NCBI RefSeq assembly: GCF_900215625.1
Contig: NZ_OBEK01000002.1
Location: 666,676 to 730,675 of the forward strand
Length of the DNA: 64,000 nucleotides
Source: Terribacillus aidingensis
Lineage (GTDB): Bacteria; Bacillota; Bacilli; Bacillales; Amphibacillaceae
Direction of reading: 5' to 3'
Below, one piece after another: positions 1 through 9,389 of the stretch. The notes under the pieces are model-generated. The model was given only the letters and a program-made list of their open reading frames with translations, made no database searches and was not told where the DNA came from. The translations under genes were made by a program, and so were the position numbers. Each line of letters starts with the position of its first letter. Position 1 is the stretch's first letter.

Positions 1-681
1 GTCAACTTCTACCATCATCCATGCATGCGGTATTTCCGTAGCAGCTTTAACCATATTAGCAGCAATCGCTTTGCGGACACCTGTAACTGGAATCGCCGCA
101 CCTGAAGCAGCTGCTTCCCTCGCTGGAGCTGGAGCTGCTTGCTGTTCTGCAGCTGCTGGAGCAGCAGTTTGCGTTTCTGGCTGTGATTTCGTTTGCGCTT
201 GGGGCTTTTCACCGGAGGCAATAATTGCTTCCACGTCTTTCCTCGTGATGCGGCCGCCTTTTCCGCTGCCGTTTATAGCAGAAAGGTCCAAGTCATGCTC
301 TTGTGCGAGTCGCATAACAGCAGGTGAATACCGTGCTTTCATCGCTGTTTCTCCAGCTGTTTGCTTCGCAGGCTCATCAGCAGGGGCAGCGCTGCCAGAT
401 GAAGCAGAAGCAGTTTCCTGCTGCGGTGCTTCTCCTGCATCCTCTGTCTCAATGGAACAAATGAGAGCGCCTACTTCTACTGTGTCACCTTCTGCTACTG
501 TTAATTCCTTGATGACACCTGTATAAGAGCTGGGAATTTCCGCGTTTACCTTGTCCGTCATCACTTCTGCAATGGCATCATATTTACTCACTTTGTCACC
601 AGGTTTGACGAGCCATGTGCTGATTGTGCCTTCCGTTACACTCTCGCCAAGTTTTGGCATCAATATCTTTTCTATCGTCAT
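1..681 (-). CDS. bkdB: Branched-chain 2-oxoacid dehydrogenase E2 (dihydrolipoyl acyltransferase), partial
   Basis: The E2 core of the branched-chain keto-acid dehydrogenase transfers the acyl group from E1 to CoA through a lipoyl arm. The first 227 codons are present and the frame runs off the window edge without a stop. An N-terminal lipoyl domain is visible (MPKLGESVTEG, with the lipoyl lysine at about residue 44 in MTDKVNAE). An Ala/Pro/Gln-rich linker follows, then a peripheral subunit-binding domain (YSPAVMRLAQEHDLDL) and a second Ala-rich linker. The catalytic domain lies outside the window. Two ATGs are adjacent (684 and 681); I chose the second because GAGGTG then lies 5 nt upstream. 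It is the last gene of the bkd operon, directly after the E1 beta gene. Confidence 0.95.
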   Translation of the reverse strand, partial: MTIEKILMPKLGESVTEGTISTWLVKPGDKVSKYDAIAEVMTDKVNAEIPSSYTGVIKELTVAEGDTVEVGALICSIETEDAGEAPQQETASASSGSAAPADEPAKQTAGETAMKARYSPAVMRLAQEHDLDLSAINGSGKGGRITRKDVEAIIASGEKPQAQTKSQPETQTAAPAAAEQQAAPAPAREAAASGAAIPVTGVRKAIAANMVKAATEIPHAWMMVEVD

Positions 682-694
682 CATTACACCTCGT

Positions 695-1678
695 TTAATA
701 TTCCGCTAGTTCTCGCATGCTAGCTTCTACTTTGGCGGGATTTACCATAAAGTATTTTTCCGTACTAGGCGCATATGGCATAGCAGGAACGTCTGGTGCA
801 GCCAGCCGCTGTATTGGTGCATCCAAGTCGAAGAGGCAATTTTCCCCAATAATTGCTGCAACTTCTCCGATAATGGAGCCTTCTTTATTATCCTCTGTGA
901 TTAGCAGCACTTTTCCTGTTTTAGAAGCAGCCTCGATAATCGCTTCTTTATCAAGTGGATAAACAGTCCGCAAATCAAGAATATGTGCTTCAATACCTTC
1001 AGCTGCCAGTTTTTCGGCTGCCTGCAGCGCAAAATGAACACATAATCCGTAGGTGATGACCGTAATATCAGAACCTTCTCGTTTTACATCAGCTTTTCCG
1101 ATTGGCAGCGTGTAGGATTCTGCCGGTACTTCCCCTTTAATGAGGCGGTAAGCTCTTTTATGCTCAAAGAATAAGACCGGATCGGGATCTTGAATCGCTG
1201 CTTTTAGAAGTCCTTTTGCATCATAAGGTGTAGAAGGCATAACAATTTTCAAGCCTGGCTGGTTGGCAAATACCGCCTCTACAGATTGAGAATGATACAA
1301 CGCGCCGTGTACACCGCCGCCATACGGCGCACGAATGGTTACCGGGCAAGTCCAGTCGTTATTGGAACGGTAGCGGATTTTAGCTGCTTCCGAGACGATC
1401 TGGTTTACTGCCGGCATAATAAAATCAGCAAATTGCATTTCCGCAATAGGCTTCAAACCGTACATTGCCGCGCCAATTGCTACACCAGCGATAGCTGATT
1501 CAGCCAGTGGTGCATCCAAGGTGCGCTCTGCCCCGAATTGATCATATAATCCGTCGGTAGCACGGAATACGCCGCCTCGCTTTCCGACATCTTCTCCTAA
1601 TACAAATACTTTTTCATCTGCTTCCATCTCTTCGCGCATTGCTTGCGTGATTGCTTGGATATAAGACATTACTGGCAT
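695..1678 (-). CDS. bkdAB: Branched-chain 2-oxoacid dehydrogenase E1 beta subunit
   Basis: Forms the thiamine-diphosphate-dependent E1 decarboxylase together with BkdAA. It acts on the 2-oxoacids of leucine, isoleucine and valine and feeds branched acyl-CoA to fatty acid synthesis. The 327-aa product has the family's usual length. The N-terminal pyrimidine-binding domain (FVLGEDVGKRGGVF, DAPLAESAIAGVAIGAA) and C-terminal transketolase domain (ITYGLCVHFALQAAEKL, LDLRTVYPLD) are both recognisable. The ATG at 1678 has GGAGG 7 nt upstream. The gene starts 12 nt after bkdAA and ends 13 nt before bkdB, so the three are co-transcribed. Confidence 0.96.
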   Translation of the reverse strand: MPVMSYIQAITQAMREEMEADEKVFVLGEDVGKRGGVFRATDGLYDQFGAERTLDAPLAESAIAGVAIGAAMYGLKPIAEMQFADFIMPAVNQIVSEAAKIRYRSNNDWTCPVTIRAPYGGGVHGALYHSQSVEAVFANQPGLKIVMPSTPYDAKGLLKAAIQDPDPVLFFEHKRAYRLIKGEVPAESYTLPIGKADVKREGSDITVITYGLCVHFALQAAEKLAAEGIEAHILDLRTVYPLDKEAIIEAASKTGKVLLITEDNKEGSIIGEVAAIIGENCLFDLDAPIQRLAAPDVPAMPYAPSTEKYFMVNPAKVEASMRELAEY

Positions 1679-1690
1679 TGTTTTTCCTCC

Positions 1691-2683
1691 TTAATCGGCA
1701 TACACATGAAGCAATGCGGATTCCGGTTCCGGGTCTTCAGCATGCTCAGCATAGTCTGTTGCTTCATCTACGATTTGCTTGATTTCTTCTTCTAATTGTT
1801 TTTCTGTTTCTTCTGTCAGCACACCTGCTTCACGAAGATACGCAGCGAATGTCAGCACGCCGTCTTTTTTGCGTGCTTCTTCGACTTCTTGCTTTTCTCG
1901 GTATGTCATATCATCATCATCACTGGAGTGCGGCGTTAAACGGTAAGATACTGCTTCAATTAGTGTTGGACCGTCTCCATTCAGCGCACGCTGACGTGCA
2001 TCTTTTACCGTTTGATACACAGCCAGCGGATCATTTCCGTCAACTGTGAAGCCAGGCATCCCATAGCCTTGCGCCCGGTCAGATACATTCACACAGCCGA
2101 GCTGTTTTTCCTGCGGTATGCTGATGGCATATTTATTGTTTTGTACCATTGTGATTACTGGCAGGTTATGAACGCCAGCAAAGTTCAAGCCTTCATGAAA
2201 ATCACCTTGGTTAGAAGAACCTTCCCCAAGTGTTACAAAGCTGACGAGCTGTTTTTTCTCCATTTTAGCAGCAAGCGCGAAGCCGACTGCATGCGGCACT
2301 TGCGTTGTTACAGGCGAAGAGCCCGTAACAATGCGGGAAGACTTTTTGCCAAAGTGTCCCGGCATTTGTCTTGCGCCAGAGTTTGGATCTTCCGCTTTAG
2401 CGTATGCAGACAGCATTAAATCCTTCGCTGTCATCCCGAAAGGAAGCACCATGCCTAAATCACGATAATATGGCAGCAAATAATCAATGTCCTTATCCAA
2501 AGCCATCGCAGCGCCAACCTGCGCTGCCTCTTGCCCTTGACAAGAAACTACAAACGGAATTTTACCTGCGCGGTTCAATAACCACATCCGTTCATCCACT
2601 CTTCTAGCCAACAGCATCCACCTGTACATTTCTATTACTTTTTCATCTGATATTCCAAGAGAAGCATGTCTTGATTCTGACAT
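1691..2683 (-). CDS. bkdAA: Branched-chain 2-oxoacid dehydrogenase E1 alpha subunit
   Basis: Carries the thiamine-diphosphate-binding half of the E1 component. The sequence shows the dehydrogenase E1 fold with GSSPVTTQVPHAVGFA, then GEGSSNQGDFHEGLNFA for the TPP/Mg site, and the regulatory-loop-like YRLTPHSSDDD. The frame is open to a TTG at 2734, inside lpdV. The ATG near 2683 is preferred because a GGGGGA ribosome site precedes it and the product (330 aa) then equals the usual BkdAA length. The start overlaps nothing and the stop lies 12 nt before bkdAB. Confidence 0.95.
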   Translation of the reverse strand: MSESRHASLGISDEKVIEMYRWMLLARRVDERMWLLNRAGKIPFVVSCQGQEAAQVGAAMALDKDIDYLLPYYRDLGMVLPFGMTAKDLMLSAYAKAEDPNSGARQMPGHFGKKSSRIVTGSSPVTTQVPHAVGFALAAKMEKKQLVSFVTLGEGSSNQGDFHEGLNFAGVHNLPVITMVQNNKYAISIPQEKQLGCVNVSDRAQGYGMPGFTVDGNDPLAVYQTVKDARQRALNGDGPTLIEAVSYRLTPHSSDDDDMTYREKQEVEEARKKDGVLTFAAYLREAGVLTEETEKQLEEEIKQIVDEATDYAEHAEDPEPESALLHVYAD

Positions 2684-2708
2684 CGCCGCTCCCCCTTTCT
2701 TCATTGTC

Positions 2709-4130
2709 TCAGCCATGTATTTGCTTTCCATCAACCGCTAAAGCAGCTTCCCCGATAATTTCCGATAAGGTCGGATGCGGGTGGATGGATTGTCCAATTT
2801 CCCACGGTGTTGCGTCAAGCAGCTTCGCAAGCGCTGCTTCAGAGATCATATCTGTCACATGCGGACCAATCATATGAACACCTAGTAAGTCATTTGTCTT
2901 TTCATCAGCAATTATTTTGACGAATCCTTCTGTTTCTCCGTAAACTAACGCTTTTCCAACCGCCTGAAAGCTCATCTTACCTGATTTAACCGTATAGCCT
3001 TCTGCCTTGGCTTGAGCTTCTGTCATTCCGACACTGGCTGTCTCCGGGTAGCTGTATACACAAGCTGGCACAGTGCTGTAGTCCAGCGCTTCTGTTTCCA
3101 CGCCTGCAATATGCTCAACTGCCACAATCCCTTCTCGGGACGCAACGTGGGCAAGCTGCATGCCGCCGATTACATCGCCAATTGCATAGATGTGTGATTC
3201 GTTTGTTTGATAGTATGCATTTGTCGCGATATAGCCTTGCTCGGTGAGCTGGATCTCCGTATTTTTCAAGCCAATATCTGCTGCATTAGCAGAACGCCCG
3301 ACAGACAGGAGAATCTTATCGGAAACAAATACTTGTTTGTCGCCATCCATCTGCGCTGTTACCGTTACTTGACTGTCATCTGCAGCAGCACTCTCCACTT
3401 TCACATTTGTATGGATGGTGATGCCGCGTTTTTTGAGCTGTTTTTCCATTTCCTTACTGATTTGTTCATCCTCAGTAGGTAGAATGCGATTTCGGTATTC
3501 AAGAACAGTTACTTTTGTACCAAGGTCATGGAGCATGGATGCCCACTCAATCCCAATCACTCCGCCGCCGATAATTGTCATCGTTTCCGGCAGCTCTGTT
3601 AGCGCTAAAGCACCCTCTGAACTTAGAATTCTGTTTTCATCAAACTCGATTCCCGGAAGTGAACGCGGAGTAGAACCGGTTGCTACGATGACGTTCTTCG
3701 GCAGCAAAATTTCATTTTCACTGCCGTCGGCAAATTCAACCGATATCGTTCCCGCTGTAGGAGAAAAGATGGATGGTCCTAAAATACGGCCAAATCCTTG
3801 AAAAACATCAATCTTTCCTTTTTTCATTAAGTGCTGCACACCGCGATGCAGCTGGTCAATGATTGCCGTTTTTCGCTTTTGTACACCTTCAAAATCAAGG
3901 CGCACATTTGTTGTATGTATACCGAAAGCTGCCGCTTCCTTTGTTTGCCGGTAAACTTCTGCTGAACGCAGCAATGCCTTCGATGGAATGCATCCGCGAT
4001 GCAGACACGTTCCGCCAAGTTCTGCTTTTTCTACAATTGCCGTTTTCAATCCTAGCTGGGAAGCACGGATGGCGGCCACGTAACCGCCCGTACCGCCTCC
4101 TAAGATGACAATGTCGTATTCTCTAACCAT
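2709..4130 (-). CDS. lpdV: Dihydrolipoamide dehydrogenase (E3) of the bkd complex
   Basis: FAD enzyme that reoxidises the lipoyl arm of BkdB with NAD+. The 473-aa protein has the N-terminal FAD motif GGGTGG (residues 11-16) and the redox-active disulfide in GGTCLHRGCIPS (Cys42 and Cys47). The NAD-binding glycine motif is IGGGVIGIEWAS, the second FAD stretch is YAIGDV, and the C-terminal His-Glu dyad lies in HPHPTLSE. The ATG at 4130 has AGGAGG 8 nt upstream. It lies 12 nt after buk. Its position inside the bkd operon, rather than beside pdh, assigns it to this complex. Confidence 0.96.
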   Translation of the reverse strand: MVREYDIVILGGGTGGYVAAIRASQLGLKTAIVEKAELGGTCLHRGCIPSKALLRSAEVYRQTKEAAAFGIHTTNVRLDFEGVQKRKTAIIDQLHRGVQHLMKKGKIDVFQGFGRILGPSIFSPTAGTISVEFADGSENEILLPKNVIVATGSTPRSLPGIEFDENRILSSEGALALTELPETMTIIGGGVIGIEWASMLHDLGTKVTVLEYRNRILPTEDEQISKEMEKQLKKRGITIHTNVKVESAAADDSQVTVTAQMDGDKQVFVSDKILLSVGRSANAADIGLKNTEIQLTEQGYIATNAYYQTNESHIYAIGDVIGGMQLAHVASREGIVAVEHIAGVETEALDYSTVPACVYSYPETASVGMTEAQAKAEGYTVKSGKMSFQAVGKALVYGETEGFVKIIADEKTNDLLGVHMIGPHVTDMISEAALAKLLDATPWEIGQSIHPHPTLSEIIGEAALAVDGKQIHG

Positions 4131-4142
4131 TGTTATTGCCTC

Positions 4143-5225
4143 CTATACGGCATAAACTTTCGCCGCTTCTTCTTTACGCATTACGCGGAGCGCACCTTCT
4201 GTCAGGGCACGAAGCTCATTTTCACCTGGATAAACAAGCACGTCTGCTATCCAGCTTACCCTGTCTTTCAGCATGGAAATGAACAGTTCATCATGCGCCA
4301 GTCCGCCGGTGACCGCAATCGCATCCACCTCACCCGTCAGAACGACACTCATCGCACCGATTTCTTTGGCAGTCTGATAAACCATCCCTTCAAAAATAAA
4401 TTTTGCCTTTTCGTCGCCTTTTTTGATTCGGTCGGCGACAAGCCGTCCGTCATTTGTTCCGAGATATCCCATGAATCCGCCTTTTGTCGTCAGCATACGC
4501 ATCAGCTGATCCTTCGTGTATTCACCGCTTAATGCTAGTTCAATTAAATCACCAGCTGGTACGGTTCCCGCTCTTTCCGGTGTGTACGGGCCTTCCCCAT
4601 TCAATCCATTATTCACATCAATTACGAATCCTTGCCGATGAGCACCGACAGTAATTCCGCCTCCGAGATGAACAACGATTATATTCGCTTCCTCGTATGG
4701 CTTCTCTTTCGCTGCAGCAGCTTTGCGGGCAATCGCTTTATGGTTCAAAGCATGAAAAATACTCTTCCGTTCCACACCCGGCAAACCAGATAAGCGGGCC
4801 AGCGGATCCAATTCATCCACAACAACAGGGTCGGTGATGAATGCTGGAATTCCGAGACTGCTGGCAATCTCATAAGCAATCAGCCCGCCAAGGTTCGAGG
4901 CATGCTCGCCATTATAACCTGCCTTTAGGTCCGCAAGCATCGCTTCATTTACTTGATACGTTCCGCCTTCAAGCGGTCTGAGCAGTCCGCCGCGTGCACA
5001 GACTGCAGTTAGCTTGGAAACATTGATGCCTTCAAAATCCAATGCATCCAAGATAATTTGTTTCCGAAAAGGATATTGATCCATTACTTTTTCGTATCCG
5101 CCGATATCTTCCAAATCATGGCGGATTACTCGTTCAAAAATGTTATGCTCATCATCAAACACACCAATTTTAGTGGAAGTAGAACCTGGATTTATCGCTA
5201 AAATACGGTTTTCAACAGTATGCAC
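4143..5225 (-). CDS. buk: Butyrate kinase
   Basis: ASKHA-fold acyl kinase that makes ATP from butyryl- or branched acyl-phosphate. Together with Ptb it turns branched acyl-CoA into the free acid. The phosphate-1 motif [15 protein letters not shown] lies at the N-terminus and [13 protein letters not shown] marks the central nucleotide site; the 360-aa length is normal. The start is a GTG at 5225 with AAGGGGG 7 nt upstream. It is placed between bcd and lpdV as in other Bacillus bkd clusters. Confidence 0.95.
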   Translation of the reverse strand: MHTVENRILAINPGSTSTKIGVFDDEHNIFERVIRHDLEDIGGYEKVMDQYPFRKQIILDALDFEGINVSKLTAVCARGGLLRPLEGGTYQVNEAMLADLKAGYNGEHASNLGGLIAYEIASSLGIPAFITDPVVVDELDPLARLSGLPGVERKSIFHALNHKAIARKAAAAKEKPYEEANIIVVHLGGGITVGAHRQGFVIDVNNGLNGEGPYTPERAGTVPAGDLIELALSGEYTKDQLMRMLTTKGGFMGYLGTNDGRLVADRIKKGDEKAKFIFEGMVYQTAKEIGAMSVVLTGEVDAIAVTGGLAHDELFISMLKDRVSWIADVLVYPGENELRALTEGALRVMRKEEAAKVYAV

Positions 5226-5243
5226 GCGGTTTCCCCCTTGATA

Positions 5244-6338
5244 TTATCTTCTGCTTAATGTATGGTGGCCGTTACGTAAAAACTGGCTTCTGGATCGGCG
5301 CATTGTTTCAATTCTCTCTTCTGCCATTCGATCTGCTGCAATACTTGTCGGGATGTTGTCACGTTTCGCAATTTCGAACACACGCTGCAAGCTGTCATAA
5401 ATCGTCTCTACTTTACGAAGCGCACGTTCGCGATTGTAGCCATGCAGTTCGTCCTCAACGTTAATAACACCGCCTGAGTTGATTACATAGTCTGGCGCAT
5501 AAACAATGCCGCGTTCATATAGAATTTGTCCGTGCTGTTCTTCTTTCAGCTGATTGTTAGCTGCTCCAGCAACTACTTTTGCTTTCAGCACACGCAATGT
5601 GTCGTCATTGATAACTGCTCCAAGTGCACAAGGCGCGAAGATATCACAGTCAACGCTGTAAATATCCTCTGGATCGACAGCTGTAGCACCGAATGCCTCG
5701 ACCGCTTTTTGTACAGCTTCCTTATTAATATCTGTTACGATCAGTTTGGCACCTTCTGCATGAAGGTGTTCACATAAAGCATAAGCAACGTTCCCAATAC
5801 CTTGTACGGCAATCGTCTTGCCTTCCAGGCTGTCATCACCGAATGCTTCCTTCGCACTTGCTTTGATTCCTTTGTACACACCATAAGCTGTGACAGGAGA
5901 CGGATTTCCTGATGAACCGGATTCTGCAGAGATTCCTGTTACAAAATCAGTTTCTGTATGGATAAGTTCCATATCTTCTACCGTTGTTCCTACGTCTTCT
6001 GCCGTAATATAACGGCCATTTAATGATTGTACGTAACGTCCAAATGCACGGAACATCGCTTCGTTTTTATCTTTTTTCGGATCTCCGATAATGACGGTTT
6101 TACCGCCGCCCAGATTCAGACCAGCCGCTGCATTTTTATATGTCATCCCTTTTGCCAGACGAAGCGCATCGACAATGGCATCCTCTTCTGACGCATATGT
6201 CCACATTCTAGTACCGCCTAGTGCAGGTCCCAGTGTTGTATCGTGAATAGCAATGATCGCTTTCAAGCCGGATTCTTTGTCCTGGCAAAGGACAAGCTGT
6301 TCGTAATCATATTGTTCTAACGTCTCGAAAATTTTCAT
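5244..6338 (-). CDS. bcd: Leucine (branched-chain amino acid) dehydrogenase
   Basis: NAD-dependent oxidative deamination of leucine, valine and isoleucine to the 2-oxoacids used by the Bkd complex. The catalytic-lysine segment is [18 protein letters not shown], and the C-terminal Rossmann domain has [13 protein letters not shown]. The frame is open to 6383, but the ATG at 6338 has AGGAGG 7 nt upstream and gives 364 aa, the standard length for this enzyme. The gene lies 11 nt after ptb. Confidence 0.96.
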   Translation of the reverse strand: MKIFETLEQYDYEQLVLCQDKESGLKAIIAIHDTTLGPALGGTRMWTYASEEDAIVDALRLAKGMTYKNAAAGLNLGGGKTVIIGDPKKDKNEAMFRAFGRYVQSLNGRYITAEDVGTTVEDMELIHTETDFVTGISAESGSSGNPSPVTAYGVYKGIKASAKEAFGDDSLEGKTIAVQGIGNVAYALCEHLHAEGAKLIVTDINKEAVQKAVEAFGATAVDPEDIYSVDCDIFAPCALGAVINDDTLRVLKAKVVAGAANNQLKEEQHGQILYERGIVYAPDYVINSGGVINVEDELHGYNRERALRKVETIYDSLQRVFEIAKRDNIPTSIAADRMAEERIETMRRSRSQFLRNGHHTLSRR

Positions 6339-6349
6339 TTTTCTTCCTC

Positions 6350-7252
6350 CTAAGCAACAGATGCCGCCGCAATGGCGAAGCATATTGCATAATATTTACT
6401 TGTACTGTCATCTGCACGCGATGTGAGAATGACGGGCGCTTTAGTACCAACGAGCAGCGAAGCACTGACGGCTCCTGCTGCATAGGTAAACGATTTATAT
6501 AACATATTGCCGCTTTCAATGTCAGGAACCAATAAAATATCTGCATCTCCCGCGACGGGTGAGTCGATTTTCTTAATAGCAGCAGATTGTGCTGACAGCG
6601 CACTGTCCAGCGCAATCGGACCATCAAGCTCACAAGCAGCCAGCTGGCCCCGCTCCTGCATCACACGAAGCAGCGCAGCATCCGTCGTAGCAGGCATCGC
6701 CGGATTCACTTTTTCGGTTGCGGCGAGAGCTGCTACTTTCGGTTCTTGGTGCAGCATTTGCGTATAAACATTCACAGCATTTGCAAGAATCTTCTTTTTC
6801 ACCTCTAACGACGGAGCGATATTAATGCCCGCATCCGTCAAAAAAAGGAGCTTATGATAAGATGGGACGTCGAAGATTGCCAGCTGCGACAAAAGATGGT
6901 CGGGTTTTAGCATCGATTTGTCTTTCAAAAGCTTGCCTGCCAGTACATCTGTACTAACAATCCCTTTCATCAGCAAATCCGCTTTTCCTGCCTTCCAGGA
7001 TTCAATCGCCATATCTGCCGCCCTGTCTGCTGTTTCTGCATGGACGCAGGTTATGCTTTCCTCTCCTAGCTGCTCTTCTTGCATGAACTGCTTCAGCCGA
7101 TCACTATCGCCAAATAGTAAAAAGGAAGCCATCTGCTGATCGGCTGCTTTTTTAACAGCTTGCACAATGGACGGATCGTCTGCGGCTGCAATGGCAATGG
7201 TAAACCCTTGCTTGGCAGCAGACATTTTTTCAAGAGCGGTAAACTTATGCAT
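6350..7252 (-). CDS. ptb: Phosphate butyryltransferase
   Basis: Converts butyryl-CoA or branched acyl-CoA plus phosphate to acyl-phosphate, the substrate of Buk. The 300-aa protein belongs to the phosphate acetyl/butyryltransferase family ([54 protein letters not shown]). The ATG at 7252 has GGAAGGAAG just upstream. It is the first enzyme gene of the operon. Only 18 nt separate it from bkdR, which leaves no room for a full sigma-54 promoter between the two genes. Confidence 0.95.
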   Translation of the reverse strand: MHKFTALEKMSAAKQGFTIAIAAADDPSIVQAVKKAADQQMASFLLFGDSDRLKQFMQEEQLGEESITCVHAETADRAADMAIESWKAGKADLLMKGIVSTDVLAGKLLKDKSMLKPDHLLSQLAIFDVPSYHKLLFLTDAGINIAPSLEVKKKILANAVNVYTQMLHQEPKVAALAATEKVNPAMPATTDAALLRVMQERGQLAACELDGPIALDSALSAQSAAIKKIDSPVAGDADILLVPDIESGNMLYKSFTYAAGAVSASLLVGTKAPVILTSRADDSTSKYYAICFAIAAASVA

Positions 7253-7270
7253 CGTATTCTTCCTTCCCCG

Positions 7271-9289
7271 TTATGAAAAATCTTGCATGCCACTTCTATC
7301 AAAATTATATTTATCCATTTTATAGTAAAGGTTACGGATGGATACACCAAGCTGATCTGCTGCTGCTTTCTTATTGTAATCATTGGCTTGCAAAGCAGCC
7401 TCAATCAACTGTTTTTCCACGAGCTCTACTTGCTCCTGCAGCGTCCCATTTGATACAGACAGTTCTGGATCGGCGCTTTGCAGCTGTATATGCTTCGGCT
7501 GGATAACACGCTCATGTTTCTCCATAAATGTCATAACCTGAGCGATAGCAGTTTCCAGCTCTTTAACATTATGGGACCACTTCTTTGCTTTCAATACATC
7601 AATTGACGATTCAGAAATGGATTGAACCGATGTTTGCAGCAGCTGCCGTTGCTTGTGGATAATTGTGGATAGCAGCCCTTCAAAATCATCCAGTCGCGCC
7701 GCCAAGTCTGGGATATAAATTGTAATTCGCTTTAGTTTCTCAAATAAAGGCTCATGAAATCGATTCTCAAAAACAGCCCGTTCCAGCGGGTGACGCGCAC
7801 TGACAACAACTCGCACATCTATCTGCTTTGACTTGCCGGCATGAAGCCGGAGTTTGCCTGTTGTCATGAAGTCTGTAAGCTTCTCCTGCAACCGAAGCGG
7901 CAAGAAGTCTACATCATCCAAAAACAAGGTGCCTCCATTACTTCTTTCAATCAAACCGCCAGCATGCTGCTGGCGAACGGAGCCAAACAATTGATTTTCT
8001 AACGTTTCCTCATCATTTGCGGCACAATCAACACGGATAAACGGATGATGACGCCGTTTACTTTCATTATGAATAATCGCAGCAAACATCCCTTTACCGA
8101 CACCCGCATCTCCGCGTAAAAGACACGGCGCATCTGCAAGCACTGCAAATTTCACTTGTTCAAGCGTTACTTGCATCGTGTCAGAGTCTGCAATAACATC
8201 TTTTAACGTATATTTATTTTCCAGACTGCGGATTATCTTCCGGGCGCGCTGCACCTCATCTTGGAGTTCATGCAGTTCGGATATATCATGCAGCACACCG
8301 ACACTGCCGCGCAGCTTCCCATCAACGATAATAGGAGCGGCATTGACCATCATTTCCTTCCCATGCTTCCCGACTCGCATACGAGCTCCTGTGGCCGGTC
8401 TGCGTGTACGCAGCACCTGCATATGCAGGCTTTCTCCTTCCATAATATCCGTTATCGCCGGTTTCCCGACTATCTGATCAGCTTCATAGCCAGTCAGGCG
8501 CGTGTAAGCTGGATTAACAATCAAGCCAATACCGTTTTCATCTACAACACTGATGGCTTCCTGTGATGAATCAATAATGGCTGCAAGCATCGATTTTACT
8601 TCCCGAACGTCTGTCAGTTCTTCTGCCAGCGCTACAATATCAATTGTCTTTTTTAATACTGCAAATGCACCTGTCACACGTTCTTGGTCATCCTCAATTG
8701 GCGCGCATGTGTACACGACACCTTCCCCATTCGGGAGTTTTAGTTGTTCATCGGTAAAGCGTTCTCTTTTTCGAATGGTTTCAGATAGCCTTGAACCGGG
8801 TAGTACGATATTTATGGGTTTCCCGATTACTGTGTGCTTGCGGCTGCCAAGCAGCATTTCTGCTGCTTCGTTCATATACATAATTTCATCCTGACTATTG
8901 ATGCACAGGATCCCCTCATGCAAGTATTCCAGCGTTTTACTGCGAAACTGCTGACTATTATATGTAGAAGTTTTCTCTGTATCTTCTGGTGATGCGAATG
9001 CAAGCATCATTTGTGCACTTTGTCCGGATATAATCTCCGCCTTGCAGAGCGAAGGATCAAGAAAATCTGCCAATTCGCCTGAGATTTCCAGCACAAAATC
9101 GACCTGCTCTAATGATTCAGCGGTCACTTCTTTCCAAAGCGGGATATCCAGTCGTTCTGCTTGGTATTTTACGATGGCACTTGGGCTTTTCACTAGCATC
9201 CCAGCGACGCGAAATCCCTTGATCTGCTGCAGCTGCTTAATAAATAAGACGGCCTCATCGCCAGCACCGATTATGAGTAGATTTTTCAT
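7271..9289 (-). CDS. bkdR: BkdR-like PAS/AAA+ regulator with a degenerate sigma-54 interaction domain
   Basis: By position and architecture this is the regulator of the bkd operon. It has an N-terminal Rossmann-like segment (IIGAGDEAVLFI), two PAS domains (about residues 120-220 and 230-345), an AAA+ domain (about 360-570) and a C-terminal Fis-type HTH (KKAAADQLGVSIRNLYYKM). Walker A is GDAGVGKG and Walker B is GGTLFLDD. The sigma-54-contacting GAFTGA loop, expected after LFG, is absent (LFGSVRQQHAGGLIE), and the usual YRL arginine-finger motif is replaced by FEKLKR. The domain therefore may no longer open a sigma-54 promoter. The start has an AGGATGTGATC ribosome site. In B. subtilis, BkdR activates with SigL; here bkdR may simply be the first gene of the operon. 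Confidence 0.85.
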   Translation of the reverse strand: MKNLLIIGAGDEAVLFIKQLQQIKGFRVAGMLVKSPSAIVKYQAERLDIPLWKEVTAESLEQVDFVLEISGELADFLDPSLCKAEIISGQSAQMMLAFASPEDTEKTSTYNSQQFRSKTLEYLHEGILCINSQDEIMYMNEAAEMLLGSRKHTVIGKPINIVLPGSRLSETIRKRERFTDEQLKLPNGEGVVYTCAPIEDDQERVTGAFAVLKKTIDIVALAEELTDVREVKSMLAAIIDSSQEAISVVDENGIGLIVNPAYTRLTGYEADQIVGKPAITDIMEGESLHMQVLRTRRPATGARMRVGKHGKEMMVNAAPIIVDGKLRGSVGVLHDISELHELQDEVQRARKIIRSLENKYTLKDVIADSDTMQVTLEQVKFAVLADAPCLLRGDAGVGKGMFAAIIHNESKRRHHPFIRVDCAANDEETLENQLFGSVRQQHAGGLIERSNGGTLFLDDVDFLPLRLQEKLTDFMTTGKLRLHAGKSKQIDVRVVVSARHPLERAVFENRFHEPLFEKLKRITIYIPDLAARLDDFEGLLSTIIHKQRQLLQTSVQSISESSIDVLKAKKWSHNVKELETAIAQVMTFMEKHERVIQPKHIQLQSADPELSVSNGTLQEQVELVEKQLIEAALQANDYNKKAAADQLGVSIRNLYYKMDKYNFDRSGMQDFS

Positions 9290-9389
9290 TTTTGATCACA
9301 TCCTGCAAAGTTTTGCACACTTATAGGGTATACTAGTCTGCAGAAATTAGCAATAATAAGATTTTTGACATGCAAGGAGCGACTTAACG

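Noticed and set aside
71-526. A 151-codon plus-strand frame opposite bkdB
   Set aside because: It is the shadow of the Ala/Pro/Gln-rich linker codons of bkdB and has no ribosome site or recognisable domain.
7270-7300. A TGGCA sequence near the end of bkdR that looks like a -24 element of a sigma-54 promoter for ptb
   Set aside because: The -12 GC at the required distance is missing (TTT instead of TTGC), and the bases are codons of bkdR.
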